This document shows positions 36,464 to 45,886 of a stretch of 47,844 nucleotides of DNA, piece after piece. The notes under the pieces were generated by a model. The model was given only the letters and a program-made list of their open reading frames with translations. It was not told the origin of the DNA and made no database searches. Positions within the stretch are counted from its first letter, which is position 1; each line of letters starts with the position of its first letter. The stretch is from Endozoicomonadaceae bacterium (GTDB taxonomy: Bacteria > Pseudomonadota > Gammaproteobacteria > Pseudomonadales > Endozoicomonadaceae): NCBI GenBank assembly GCA_023146365.1, contig JAGLCE010000031.1:1-47844 (forward strand), read 5' to 3'. The position numbers and the translations under genes were made by a program.

Positions 36464-37534
36464 ATGAAAATTATTGATGGAAATGTGCATTGTAGTTTCA
36501 GAGTTGCTTACTCATTCCGCATCGAGGTTCGACAGGAACATAAAAACTACAGATCTCATTGCTTCGGACGTTTAATTGTTGCGATTAAAACATTTTTTTC
36601 CAGTAAAATAATACCTACTGTTGATATTATCAATGCAGAAAAGGGTCATGAAAACTGTTTTTTTGCCATTTCATTAAGAAATGTACTGCCAGTAAAGACG
36701 CCCAATTTTATGAACGTACATACACCTAAACCGATGATGCAAACAGATGCATCTAAACTGAACAGCGAGTGCAAAGAAACAGATCCTCAAATCCTAGAGG
36801 ATATAGACAAAGTAATAGATTTCGAGGAAAGATCTAAAAATATCCAAAAAAAGTCAACTTATACGGAGAGGTACTGGACGTATTATGACAATAATCCTGC
36901 ACCAACTATGGAGGTTGATATAAAAAAAAGACTAGAGTACTGGGCTAATAGAAGGGAAACTATAGTATCATTACTTTCACTACAAATGGGTCAGAAGCTT
37001 TCAGAAAATAATCCTGCCATAGCAGACCTGAACAATCCGAATAGAGCAGGGAAAGTTGCTGAAAGATTTGCTACCTTATATGAGAACGAGTGGACTTATC
37101 TTCTACTTAAATTAAACGATTCAATACTAGGAAGTACGGATGAAAGTAACGCAACCATACTGCTCAATATATTATTAAACTTACGAAAAATGTGTTTGCA
37201 AAATAGAGATTCCTCAAATGAGGATAAGATAAATTTATTACGGAATCAATTTAAAGACCAGTTAAGTAACACGATCCTTGAAAGTGAAGATTTTACTCTC
37301 TATAGCAATGAGTGTATCAACATTTGTAATGACATGCTTGATAAAAAACCAACCATGGAATTTGGCCCACCCCCTAAAAATGGTGATGGCGTGGATGAAT
37401 TTACACATAAACCCTACACCATAGCTGGTCCTTATGTAGATCGCCTCATTTGGCCAGCTCTGTATTTGTATTACGATGAAGCCAAAAATGACGGGGCCCT
37501 CATAACTAGAGGCGTTGTTCAGTGCCATAGCTAA
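36464..37534 (+). CDS. Unknown protein, possible Mieap-like C-terminus, candidate effector
   Basis: AGGTATTAAAAA precedes ATG 36464. The first ~65 residues (GNVHCSFRVAYSFRI, a hydrophobic stretch with LIVAIKTFFSSK, then DIINAE) resemble the shared N-terminal module in layout only. The middle is helical and polar. The C-terminal ~70 residues read ECINICNDMLDKKPTMEFG, then YVDRLIWPALYLYYDEA and ALITRGVVQ. From memory this spacing (Cys, W/D-M, P-x-M, then Y-x-D-x-x-x-WPAL-L, G-x-L-x-x-G-V-V) fits the C-terminal domain of the mitochondria-eating protein Mieap (SPATA18), which is expanded in bivalves. This is a hypothesis, not an assignment. AT-rich, standing alone. Confidence 0.55.
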   Translation: MKIIDGNVHCSFRVAYSFRIEVRQEHKNYRSHCFGRLIVAIKTFFSSKIIPTVDIINAEKGHENCFFAISLRNVLPVKTPNFMNVHTPKPMMQTDASKLNSECKETDPQILEDIDKVIDFEERSKNIQKKSTYTERYWTYYDNNPAPTMEVDIKKRLEYWANRRETIVSLLSLQMGQKLSENNPAIADLNNPNRAGKVAERFATLYENEWTYLLLKLNDSILGSTDESNATILLNILLNLRKMCLQNRDSSNEDKINLLRNQFKDQLSNTILESEDFTLYSNECINICNDMLDKKPTMEFGPPPKNGDGVDEFTHKPYTIAGPYVDRLIWPALYLYYDEAKNDGALITRGVVQCHS

Positions 37535-38016
37535 TCGGCCTTCTACTAATACCCTCAAAAGGGTGAAAAATAAGCGGTACCAATCGACACGGAGAAGATA
37601 AAATCTCTAGCATTTGAACTAAACTAGCCAAAGAGATTAAAAACGCCTGATAACCGATAACCTAAGTATGTTAAGCTCAATCCATCACGTAGGTCATGCA
37701 TAGCATCATAGGCAGTCATAGCGAAGTCAACGGATACTTCAGCGTCTTTGGGTCATAGACCGTATAATATTAATACCTGCTTTAGTGCCAGCTCAGTGTC
37801 GAGTGACAGCCCCAACATTGACTGTTTTAGCATACAACTAAGGTCTAAGGTCGCTAATGTCTTTCTCGGCTTTCTTTAAGGGTTTTAGCAACGTTTAGTG
37901 CGCTTTAATATTCATAATGCGTATCTTCCCGCAGGGGTTAATGATAAGCAGAAACACAATCTAATTGACAGTCCCCACAAAGAATACCCCTCTCTTCGAT
38001 GCGCTAGAGACGGTTG
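37535..38016. other. Spacer with possible ankyrin-gene remnant
   Basis: The stretch 37954-37973 (ACACAATCTAATTGACAGTC) matches 2-21 at the window start, where it is ankyrin coding, at 19 of 20 positions. The local frame reads LPAGVNDKQKHNLIDSP, which has ankyrin-like spacing. No intact gene. The rest (37560-37920) looks like decayed coding sequence with no recognised family. Confidence 0.35.
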
Positions 38017-38832
38017 TTAGTCTTGATAAAAACTCAGTCTCTCTGCCTGCTGAGCCACCAAGGCTTTGAGCATCTTCCGATGCAGGCGCTGACCGCTCGG
38101 AACCATATCGTCCCCAAAGTAACAGTCCAGCAAATAACGAATGTGCGTGAATGAAAAACACCTCGCATGCCGCATAAAACACTCTAAATCCTTGAACCGT
38201 CGAATATAGCTGAACGGCAAGGAGAAGCGTCGCGCTTTCTCCAAATCTATCAACCGAATGATCTCAATATCTTGATCCTGGCCAGATATTTTTGCATCGG
38301 GTGTCCGAACAAAAATATGGTTCGGGTACAAACAATAGTGAGCTATTCCCTGATCATGCAGCTTGCGCACTACTTGGGCAATAACCGCTAATACAGCATT
38401 GATCGCTTCTTCTGGCTGGCTGATCACCGCATTGTAATACCAGTCAAACAGGTTCTCGTAACCATTCAATGCTCGGGTGATCAATATCGCCTGATCATTA
38501 CCGTCAACACGGCGCTCACCGTAATAAAGCGGTGTCAGGGTGTGAATACCGTATGAGCGGAACATCTGAATGTTGTGGTATTCTCGGCGAAAAGTGGGTA
38601 CACCGCGAATCGGATGTATGAGCTGGCGAGTATTATGGTTCTGCTGACGCTTAATGAAGAACTGAAGCGGCTGGTCGCCCAGCAGTGTGTGCCGAGCAAC
38701 GCCACTCCAACCGTTCCGACGTTCATTGACCGGCTCGAACCACTCAAGTTTGAGATCCCACAAACTAGCAAAGTCACCTAAACCCTGCTTGGTAAATCGG
38801 CTGGCGATCGTCTCGTTGAAAAAAAACTCCAT
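38017..38832 (-). CDS. Kdo/WaaP-family lipopolysaccharide kinase-like protein
   Basis: The ~271-residue protein has a degenerate protein-kinase fold of the KdkA/WaaP/InaA type. The ATP-lysine region is QFFIKRQQNHN, with GVPTFRREYHNIQMFRSYGI as the characteristic following helix. LITRALNGYENLFDW is the hinge, and LHDQGIAHYCLYPNHIFVR is the catalytic-loop equivalent. IIRLIDLEKARR supplies the metal-binding Asp. Such enzymes phosphorylate Kdo or heptose in LPS core or related lipids; the target here is unknown. The start 38832 is preferred (AAAGGGG upstream); an ATG at 38868 adds 12 residues. No other LPS genes adjoin it. Confidence 0.85.
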   Translation of the reverse strand: MEFFFNETIASRFTKQGLGDFASLWDLKLEWFEPVNERRNGWSGVARHTLLGDQPLQFFIKRQQNHNTRQLIHPIRGVPTFRREYHNIQMFRSYGIHTLTPLYYGERRVDGNDQAILITRALNGYENLFDWYYNAVISQPEEAINAVLAVIAQVVRKLHDQGIAHYCLYPNHIFVRTPDAKISGQDQDIEIIRLIDLEKARRFSLPFSYIRRFKDLECFMRHARCFSFTHIRYLLDCYFGDDMVPSGQRLHRKMLKALVAQQAERLSFYQD

Positions 38833-39161
38833 GGATAGGCGACCCCTTTCAATCACAACTGCAATCACAACTTAATAAACAGCGAGCATTATACACAATG
38901 ATCCATACAAATCCCTATGAACGAGTATCTATAAACATACGCAACTTAGACACTCCCTATCAACTCTTAAATTATTTTAGAGCTATGCTGACTTACCATT
39001 TTTTTTAGTCGCCTCACGTTATTTGTGCTGCATGCTTTCTTTGACACTATCTGCCATATAACCAATTGGTTAAAAGTTCGTTGAACCATTAGAAAAACAG
39101 ATAGTCCAACTGATTACGTTTATAAATTATTCTTATGAAATCAAGTAAGGTGTTATGTATT
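38833..39161. other. Intergenic region between kinase and RAP gene
   Basis: AT-rich, divergent promoters expected here. An imperfect palindrome ATAACCAATTGGTTAAAAG occurs near 39058-39076; no other element was identified. Confidence 0.35.
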
Positions 39162-42107
39162 ATGGAAAAAATCACTAATAACATGTCAAAAAAAATCATT
39201 ATTACCGCTAAAAATGTGGATAAAGAATCTAGCAACTGGGCCCGTGGCAAGGTTCGAGCTGAATCCGGAGATGCCTTACTGAGAGGGACTTCATGTGACC
39301 CAAGAAATTCTGTCAGTGAAATAAGTGAAGACAGTAAAAATAACCCTTCATCTTTAGGCTCAAGTCCACAAAGACATATTGAACAACGTTCTTTAAAGCC
39401 GATTATCTATGCAGATGCTTTTGAAAATCAAGCAGAAACGTCTGACTCTTCATCATCAGGTCAACACAGAAATGATGATGAATATGTGTCTAGTGATACT
39501 TTTCATGGAGCTCGACCAAAAACGCACAGTTATTCACAGGTAGCTCGCTCCTCCGTGGGTAAAACTGTATCGTTAGTTTCTTGTTCAAATTCAGGTAGGG
39601 ATGATTTAATAATTGTTACAATCAAAAATTTATTATCAAACATTGACGCCATAGCCGATTCGGGGTTTAATAAAGACACTGTATCAATGTGTTATTTTCT
39701 TATAAAAAAAATTAACCAACTTAGAAATCATGATATCACAACGCAAGAGAAAGTACTGTTTATTCAAAAGTTTAGTCGATGGAAGCCATTTTTCAAACAC
39801 TTTAATTGGGCACCCAAATGGATGTTGCATCATGATTTAAGGTTGCTTGGTATATTTTACGAAGTAACAGAAGAGATCCGTCATTTGCAAGTAAAATTAA
39901 TTAAATCATTGATATCGGAGATTACTACACAATGCAAATATAACAGAAACTCCGTTAAATGTATGGGTATATCTTGCGCACTAAATGATATAAAGATTCT
40001 TATTAATAAGTCGTTATTAAAAGAGTTGTTTTCGGAAATTTATAATATGGCAATTGAACTATTGATCGTACTTTCTTTATGGGAAAAAACGCTTAATGAG
40101 GTCATGATCATTGGTCCTATTACATGCATAGTTAAACTTATTCAGAACAGAAAAATTAGTCCAGACGAACAGTATATTAAAGTTTCAGTTGATTATTTAT
40201 TGAAAGCTATAGTTCAACATAAAAGCAAATTCGAATACCCTAAATTAGAAATTATATTGTTATCAATAAAAGAATTGTTCGAGTTGAATGTACTGAAGTA
40301 TGACGATCATACTGGTATCGATGTAGCTATATCACTCTTGCCCTATCTAATTCCTAATATCAAACATTTTGATAAAAGAGAGATTAGTTTAATTTTAGTG
40401 TTGATAAGCTTTTTTGTACATGCATCCGTACTAGAAAAGCGTTGTAACTTTGATGAAACAGAGATGCTGTTGTTGTCCTGTATACCTAAAAAGTCAAGCG
40501 GATTTAGTTGTAATGAAGTTGTGAATATTTTTTATTCCTCATCGATATTGTTAGATACTTGTTTAATTGAATCAACTGAATTATTGTGCACTCAGGCAAT
40601 TGCTTCATTGATTCCTTCTCTAGAAGAAAAAATCGACTCTCAGGCAATTGCTTCATGGACTCCTTCCCTAGAAGAAAAAATCGACTCTTATGATAGTGTT
40701 AATGTTGCCATACTTATCAAGTCCATCGCTGAAATGATAAATAACAATATTAACTTTAAGTCGAAACTTAGGAATATATTCGAGAAACTCATTGGTATTG
40801 CATTTAAAAAACGGTATCAGCTCAACATGCACTATTCCATCTCTCAGTTGTGGGGTATAGGACTTATAGCTGAACACATGGATCTTAATGCAGAATCTAT
40901 TGATTCTATAAACGAATTGTACTTTTCAACAGTCTCTTTAACAGAAGAAAATACCTTGTGCCTTACTTTTAATCATATCAATCATTTAATGTGGAGCTTC
41001 GGAAATTTAATGCAACATAAAATTATTCGTGAGGCATCGCGGGAGCCGTCATTGACATCGTTTATTAACAATCCATTCAAGGCTTTGTTGGACAGTAAAG
41101 AGAAGATTGATATTGAATTATCAATTAAAATATTGAAAAATACATCAAGAGTATTATTTTTTATCCCGACTTTTCAGGTGGAATTTGTCAACAAGTTTTT
41201 GGATAAATGTATGGATACTTTGTTAGGAAATGAAAATAAGCTAACAACGGTAAATGCCTGCAAAATAATATCGGATATTGGTAAGTTGATCCGCTCAGGA
41301 GGTAACTGGACGAAGAGTATTGATAAATTAGTTAATACACTACTAGATAGATTGATCCAGAAAGGCATAAAAGAGATGGAGGAAGTAGATCACAATGTAA
41401 TATTACCGATGTTTGATTCCATAGCTGTAATAGGATTAAAATTGAAAAATCTAAAATATCTACTTCATGAGATTATACAAAGTAATATTCTGAGTACGTT
41501 AAAAGATCAGAAAAGTAAATCGTGGATGTTATCATCTTTCACCTATTTTTATAGTTGGTATGATGAAGGCGAGCCATTGAAACATGATTTGCGTAAAGTA
41601 ATGATCTATCTAATCCAACAAATAGAAAATACATTACAGATAGATGAAACAGATGAATTTGAATATGCTATTAAAACCATGACATGTGCTAAATTCTGGT
41701 TAAACATTGCTCATGACAATGTAAATATAAAGTACGATGTATCAATATCAAGTATTCAGAAAAATTTAATAGATAACTTAAGAAACCTGTATGTCGATTA
41801 CAGAATAGATAGTGAGATTAGCCTGCATGGTATGCCACCGGTTGATATGGTTTTCCCCGAATTTATGTTAATTATTGAAGCTAATGGCCCTCAGCATTAC
41901 TTGGATAAGGACAGCGTACTCAATGGTAAATATTTTTCAAAAAGTAAGGCATGCATAAAAATGGGATATATGATAATTCACGTGCCTACTACAGAACTAT
42001 ATACTAGAGAAAATGAAATTTTTCCCTTATTATGTGAAAAAATCGATGCTCATATTTCGTGGTATAAAGCTAGGTCTAAATTTTCATTAAGCTGTATTGA
42101 AGCCTAG
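39162..42107 (+). CDS. RAP-domain (FASTK/OPR-like) RNA-binding protein candidate effector
   Basis: The C-terminal ~90 residues (from about 895) form a RAP domain: PPVDMVFPEFMLIIEANGPQ, then HYL, FSKSKACIKMGYMIIHVP. This has the D...E-x-N-G-P-x-H layout of the PD-(D/E)XK-like RAP fold. In eukaryotes RAP ends organelle RNA factors (FASTK proteins in mitochondria, OPR proteins in chloroplasts). The preceding ~700 residues are all-helical and Leu/Ile-rich with repeat-like periodicity, as in those proteins. The N-terminal ~140 residues are polar and Ser-rich. The start at 39162 has AAGGTG 12 bases upstream; an ATG at 39135 is possible. A 48-bp in-frame tandem duplication lies at 40593-40688. AT-rich; a host organelle RNA role is inference, and bacterial relatives are rare but known. 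Confidence 0.75.
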   Translation: MEKITNNMSKKIIITAKNVDKESSNWARGKVRAESGDALLRGTSCDPRNSVSEISEDSKNNPSSLGSSPQRHIEQRSLKPIIYADAFENQAETSDSSSSGQHRNDDEYVSSDTFHGARPKTHSYSQVARSSVGKTVSLVSCSNSGRDDLIIVTIKNLLSNIDAIADSGFNKDTVSMCYFLIKKINQLRNHDITTQEKVLFIQKFSRWKPFFKHFNWAPKWMLHHDLRLLGIFYEVTEEIRHLQVKLIKSLISEITTQCKYNRNSVKCMGISCALNDIKILINKSLLKELFSEIYNMAIELLIVLSLWEKTLNEVMIIGPITCIVKLIQNRKISPDEQYIKVSVDYLLKAIVQHKSKFEYPKLEIILLSIKELFELNVLKYDDHTGIDVAISLLPYLIPNIKHFDKREISLILVLISFFVHASVLEKRCNFDETEMLLLSCIPKKSSGFSCNEVVNIFYSSSILLDTCLIESTELLCTQAIASLIPSLEEKIDSQAIASWTPSLEEKIDSYDSVNVAILIKSIAEMINNNINFKSKLRNIFEKLIGIAFKKRYQLNMHYSISQLWGIGLIAEHMDLNAESIDSINELYFSTVSLTEENTLCLTFNHINHLMWSFGNLMQHKIIREASREPSLTSFINNPFKALLDSKEKIDIELSIKILKNTSRVLFFIPTFQVEFVNKFLDKCMDTLLGNENKLTTVNACKIISDIGKLIRSGGNWTKSIDKLVNTLLDRLIQKGIKEMEEVDHNVILPMFDSIAVIGLKLKNLKYLLHEIIQSNILSTLKDQKSKSWMLSSFTYFYSWYDEGEPLKHDLRKVMIYLIQQIENTLQIDETDEFEYAIKTMTCAKFWLNIAHDNVNIKYDVSISSIQKNLIDNLRNLYVDYRIDSEISLHGMPPVDMVFPEFMLIIEANGPQHYLDKDSVLNGKYFSKSKACIKMGYMIIHVPTTELYTRENEIFPLLCEKIDAHISWYKARSKFSLSCIEA
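40593..40688 (+). repeat. 48-bp in-frame tandem duplication in the RAP gene
   Basis: CAGGCAATTGCTTCA... repeats back to back with few differences, giving two copies of a 16-residue unit (QAIASxxPSLEEKIDS). It preserves the reading frame. Confidence 0.9.
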
Positions 42108-42425
42108 ATTTCCACAATAACCGACACACTTTGTCACGCTCTACCTGAAGAATACCGCTCTCTTTCTCCAAGTGTACAGCGATGCGTCGGCACCAATAAT
42201 AACAACAGCATCATAATTTTGGGAAGGTATCATGGGTTGAGTAATGGACATCAATAAAATGACAGTTTAATCAGTGATAATAGACCCATCGCCTTTGACA
42301 TTGCGCCTGACCGTGTAGGCTTCGCTCCATGAATGAGATGAAAAGCTCGCTACTTTCTGGTCAATGTATCCTGCCTTTTGAGTAAGGTTAATCGTCCATT
42401 TTGATCTCGTTTTTTCGGTTATCGG
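42108..42425. other. Spacer upstream of the thrS promoter
   Basis: No gene or element recognised. Confidence 0.4.
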
Positions 42426-42453
42426 TTGACAATTGCTCTTTTTTCCGTATAAC
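42426..42453 (+). promoter_or_regulatory. Sigma-70 promoter of thrS-infC-rpmI-rplT
   Basis: TTGACA, 16-base spacer, TATAAC. The leader to thrS is about 150 bases, long enough for a translational operator of the kind thrS has in E. coli, though I could not demonstrate one. Confidence 0.7.
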
Positions 42454-42612
42454 GGTCTCTTTTGTTTGCTGGTATGATTCGTTGATATCTCTTGTGGTTG
42501 GTCTAAAAGTGTTTTACGTTGCTAACAATAATCATTATGAAGGCAGCGCAAACTTTGAGCCTCATGCGGCCTTTGGTACTGGTCGCCACTGACAATAGTA
42601 AGGATCCCCCTA

Positions 42613-44547
42613 ATGCCTGCGATTACCCTTCCTGACGGTAGCAAGCGCAAATACGACACTCCCCAGAGCATCATGGAGATAGCTGCCGATATCGGCCCTG
42701 GTCTAGCGAAGTCGACCTTGGCGGGTCGGGTGAACGGCCAACTGATGGACGCCTGCGAGATCATCAGTGAAGATGCCGAACTGGCTATTATCACACCCCG
42801 TGACCAGGAAGGTCTGGAGATTATTCGTCACTCGTGCGCTCACATGATCGGTCATGCGATGAAGCAGTTGCGTCCTGATACGAAAATGGCGATCGGCCCA
42901 GTCATCGAGGACGGCTTCTATTACGACATCGATACCGACCAACCTTTCACGCCCGATGATTTGCATGTGCTGGAAAAGCAGATGCAAACACTGATCAACA
43001 AACACTACGATATCATCAAACAGTGGACACCCAAGGCCGAAGCACGCCGCCTTTTTGAGGCGCGCGGTGAAACCTACAAGATAGAGATCATCGACAAACT
43101 AGATGACTCCGTTGAGCAAGTTGGTCTCTATCACCACGAAGAATATGTCGATATGTGCCGTGGCCCCCATGTGCCTAACACTCGTTTTCTGAAGATCTTC
43201 AAACTGACCCAGCTGTCCGGTGCCTACTGGCGTGGTGACCACAACAACAAAATGCTGACCCGCATTTACGGTACAGCGTGGGGCGACAAGAAAGAGCTCA
43301 AGGCGTACATCAAACGCATTGAAGAAGCTAAAAAACGTGATCACCGTAAGCTGGCCAAGAAACTGGATCTCTTCCACATTCAGGAAGAGGCACCAGGTAT
43401 GGTGTTCTGGCATCCGAAAGGCTGGTGCCTCTACCAAGTACTGGAACAGTACATGCGTCAGAAACAGAATGACCATGGCTATTTAGAAATTAAAACACCA
43501 CAGATCGTGAATCGCAGCCTCTGGGAAAAGTCCGGTCACTGGGACAAATTTAAGGATGACATGTTCACCACCTCTTCCGAGAATCGCGATTTTGCCATCA
43601 AACCGATGAACTGTCCCTGCCATGTACAGATATTTAATCAAGGGCTCCGCAGTTACCGCGACCTGCCACTCCGTTTGGCTGAGTTTGGCTCTTGCCACCG
43701 AAATGAACCATCGGGTGCGTTACATGGTATCATGCGGGTGCGTGGCTTCGTTCAGGACGACGCCCACATCTTCGTGAGCGAAGGCCAGATTCAGACCGAA
43801 GTCTCCGAGTTTATCGACTTTTTACACGAAGTGTACGATGATTTCGGCTTTGATAACCTAATTTACAAGCTGTCCACTCGCCCAGACAATCGGGTCGGTT
43901 CAGACGAAAGCTGGGATAAAGCAGAAAAAGCGCTGGAAGAAGCGCTAAACGCCAAGGCGCTGCCATGGGATGAACTGCCAGGCGAAGGTGCCTTCTATGG
44001 CCCAAAAATTGAATTTTCCTTGAAGGACTGTCTAGGTCGTGTGTGGCAATGTGGTACTATACAGGTTGATTTCTCCATGCCGGGCCGATTAGAGGCGGAA
44101 TTTGTGGACGAGGATGGCGAACGAAAAACACCAGTCATGCTGCATCGTGCGATACTGGGCTCCTTCGAGCGCTTCATCGGGATTTTAATTGAACATTACG
44201 AAGGTCGCTTTCCGATATGGCTAGCGCCCGTACAGGTCGCAGTACTCAATATTACCGATGCTCAGGCACAATATGCCATTCAGCTGAAAAAAACCCTTGA
44301 AAAACAGGGTTTACGAATAACAGCAGACTTGAGAAATGAGAAGATCGGATTTAAAATTCGACAACACACTATTGAACGTGTTCCTTACTTAATTGTCGTA
44401 GGAAGTAAGGAAGTAGAATTCGGCACTGTCGCCGTCCGCATGCGTTCTGGGGAAGACCTCGGTTCCATGACACTTGAAGCATTCCAAGGAATGCTGGTGG
44501 CAGAAATTGCCAAACGTGGCCGCATAACAACGGCCTCCGACACATAA
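42613..44547 (+). CDS. thrS: Threonyl-tRNA synthetase
   Basis: It charges tRNA(Thr) and edits mischarged serine. The 644 residues contain an N-terminal TGS domain (MPAITLPDGSKRKYDTP), the editing domain with HSCAHMIGHAMKQL and the CRGPHVPNT segment, and the class II core. Core text includes IKPMNCPCHVQIF (zinc Cys), FGSCHRNEPSGALHGIMRVR, and HRAILGSFERFIGILIEHYEG. The C-terminal anticodon domain (LAPVQVAVLNITD) ends GSMTLEAFQ. AAGGA lies nine bases before ATG 42613. First in the operon with infC 15 bases behind. Confidence 0.98.
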   Translation: MPAITLPDGSKRKYDTPQSIMEIAADIGPGLAKSTLAGRVNGQLMDACEIISEDAELAIITPRDQEGLEIIRHSCAHMIGHAMKQLRPDTKMAIGPVIEDGFYYDIDTDQPFTPDDLHVLEKQMQTLINKHYDIIKQWTPKAEARRLFEARGETYKIEIIDKLDDSVEQVGLYHHEEYVDMCRGPHVPNTRFLKIFKLTQLSGAYWRGDHNNKMLTRIYGTAWGDKKELKAYIKRIEEAKKRDHRKLAKKLDLFHIQEEAPGMVFWHPKGWCLYQVLEQYMRQKQNDHGYLEIKTPQIVNRSLWEKSGHWDKFKDDMFTTSSENRDFAIKPMNCPCHVQIFNQGLRSYRDLPLRLAEFGSCHRNEPSGALHGIMRVRGFVQDDAHIFVSEGQIQTEVSEFIDFLHEVYDDFGFDNLIYKLSTRPDNRVGSDESWDKAEKALEEALNAKALPWDELPGEGAFYGPKIEFSLKDCLGRVWQCGTIQVDFSMPGRLEAEFVDEDGERKTPVMLHRAILGSFERFIGILIEHYEGRFPIWLAPVQVAVLNITDAQAQYAIQLKKTLEKQGLRITADLRNEKIGFKIRQHTIERVPYLIVVGSKEVEFGTVAVRMRSGEDLGSMTLEAFQGMLVAEIAKRGRITTASDT

Positions 44548-44562
44548 ACAGGAGATATAGCA

Positions 44563-45108
44563 ATTAAACGTCCTAACCCACGGGATCGGCGACAGGCACC
44601 TGTTGCTCCGATAAATCAGAATATTCGTGCACAAGAAGTACGTCTGATCGACGCTGAAGGCCAGCAGGTTGGCATAGTCGCATTCCGTGACGCTCTTGAA
44701 CAGGCCGTTAATGCTGGATTAGACTTGGTGGAAATCAACGCGACCAGCGAACCACCAGTCTGTAAAATCATGGATTATGGCAGGCATCTGTACGAAACAA
44801 AGAAACAGAAAGCCGTCGCCAAAAAGAAACAGCAGCATACCCAGGTAAAAGAGATCAAATTCCGTCCTGGGACTGAGGAAGGGGATTATCAGGTAAAACT
44901 GCGCAACCTGATACGTTTCCTTGAAGAGGGTAACAAAGCCAAGATATCGCTGCGATATCGTGGTCGGGAGATGGCTCACCAGGATCTGGGCATGGAACTT
45001 CTTAACCGAGTCGAGAAAGACTTGGAAGAGGTGGGTGTCGTGGAACAGCGTCCGAAAATGGAAGGCCGTCAACTCATCATGATCCTTGGGCCCCGAAAGA
45101 AAAAGTAA
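44563..45108 (+). CDS. infC: Translation initiation factor IF-3 (ATT start codon)
   Basis: IF-3 binds the 30S subunit, prevents premature 50S joining and proofreads the start codon. From ATT 44563 the protein is 181 residues, with IKRPNPRDRRQAP, INQNIRAQEVRLID, NAGLDLVEINATSEPPVCK, IMDYGRHLYETKKQ, and C-terminal KIKFRP-like EIKFRPGTEEGDY and KISLRYRGREMAHQDLG. AGGAG lies about 10 bases upstream of the ATT. The non-AUG start is the conserved basis of IF-3 autoregulation. A reading limited to standard starts would begin at 44725 and lose the N-terminal domain. Confidence 0.97.
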   Translation: MKRPNPRDRRQAPVAPINQNIRAQEVRLIDAEGQQVGIVAFRDALEQAVNAGLDLVEINATSEPPVCKIMDYGRHLYETKKQKAVAKKKQQHTQVKEIKFRPGTEEGDYQVKLRNLIRFLEEGNKAKISLRYRGREMAHQDLGMELLNRVEKDLEEVGVVEQRPKMEGRQLIMILGPRKKK

Positions 45109-45235
45109 TTCAGTCAACGGTGAAGCTGTCCGGTCTTGCAATCAGGCAGACTTCCCTTTTCTGAGACACTTTATTTTTTATCCAATCGGCATCGGGTAAA
45201 CTTTTTACTGATCGCCCAAATGCGGAGTTTTAGCA

Positions 45236-45427
45236 ATGCCTAAGATGAAGACAAAAAGCGGAGCTGCCAAACGCTTCAAGAAAACCGCTAGCGGTTTCAA
45301 GCGTAAATCAGCCTTCAAAAGCCATATCCTAACCAAAATGACTACAAAACGTAAACGTCAGTTGCGTGGCACCAGTCTAGTAGGTCCGACCGACAAGGCT
45401 AGGGTTAAGCAAATGCTTCGCCTGTAA
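45236..45427 (+). CDS. rpmI: 50S ribosomal protein L35
   Basis: A small basic 50S protein of 63 residues: MPKMKTKSGAAKRFKKTASG and end DKARVKQMLRL are canonical. GGAG lies about 12 bases before ATG 45236. The 127-base spacer from infC is where L20 represses rpmI-rplT translation in E. coli; I did not confirm the structure here. Confidence 0.97.
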   Translation: MPKMKTKSGAAKRFKKTASGFKRKSAFKSHILTKMTTKRKRQLRGTSLVGPTDKARVKQMLRL

Positions 45428-45471
45428 TCACCGACTATGTTCAGTTTTATGGTTTTTGGAGAGTTAAGCTT

Positions 45472-45828
45472 ATGGCACGTGTAAAACGTGGCGTCATCGC
45501 TCGACGTCGTCACAAAAAAGTACTGAAACAGGCCAAAGGTTACTACGGTGCCCGTTCACGGATATTCCGTGTAGCCAAGCAAGCGGTTACCAAGGCAGGT
45601 CAATATGCCTATCGTGACCGTCGTCAGCGCAAGCGTCAGTTCCGTGCACTATGGATCGCCCGTATCAATGCTGGCGCCCGTGCAAACGGTCTGTCCTACA
45701 GCCGCATGATTGCTGGTTTGAAGAGAGCCAACATCGAAATCGATCGTAAGATTCTGGCTGACCTGGCTGTTCACGAGAAGGATACATTTGCTCTGATCAC
45801 TGCACAGGCCAAGAGCGCCATGGCCTAA
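45472..45828 (+). CDS. rplT: 50S ribosomal protein L20
   Basis: L20 is needed early in 50S assembly and represses its own operon in E. coli. The 118 residues carry MARVKRGVIARRRHKKVLKQ, GYYGARSRIFRVAKQAV, RDRRQRKRQFRALWIARINA and the C-terminal KILADLAVHEKDTF. GGAGAG lies ahead of ATG 45472. It is last in the operon; pheS-pheT, which often follow, are absent and a terminator comes right after. Confidence 0.98.
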   Translation: MARVKRGVIARRRHKKVLKQAKGYYGARSRIFRVAKQAVTKAGQYAYRDRRQRKRQFRALWIARINAGARANGLSYSRMIAGLKRANIEIDRKILADLAVHEKDTFALITAQAKSAMA

Positions 45829-45851
45829 CAAACAATTTTCGTTAACACACG

Positions 45852-45886
45852 AAAAAGGGAAAGCCTACCGGCTCTCCCTTTTTTTA
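45852..45886 (+). terminator. Terminator of thrS-infC-rpmI-rplT
   Basis: Stem AAAAGGGAAAGCC/GGCTCTCCCTTTTT with a four-base loop and a T run, 23 bases after the rplT stop. Confidence 0.85.
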
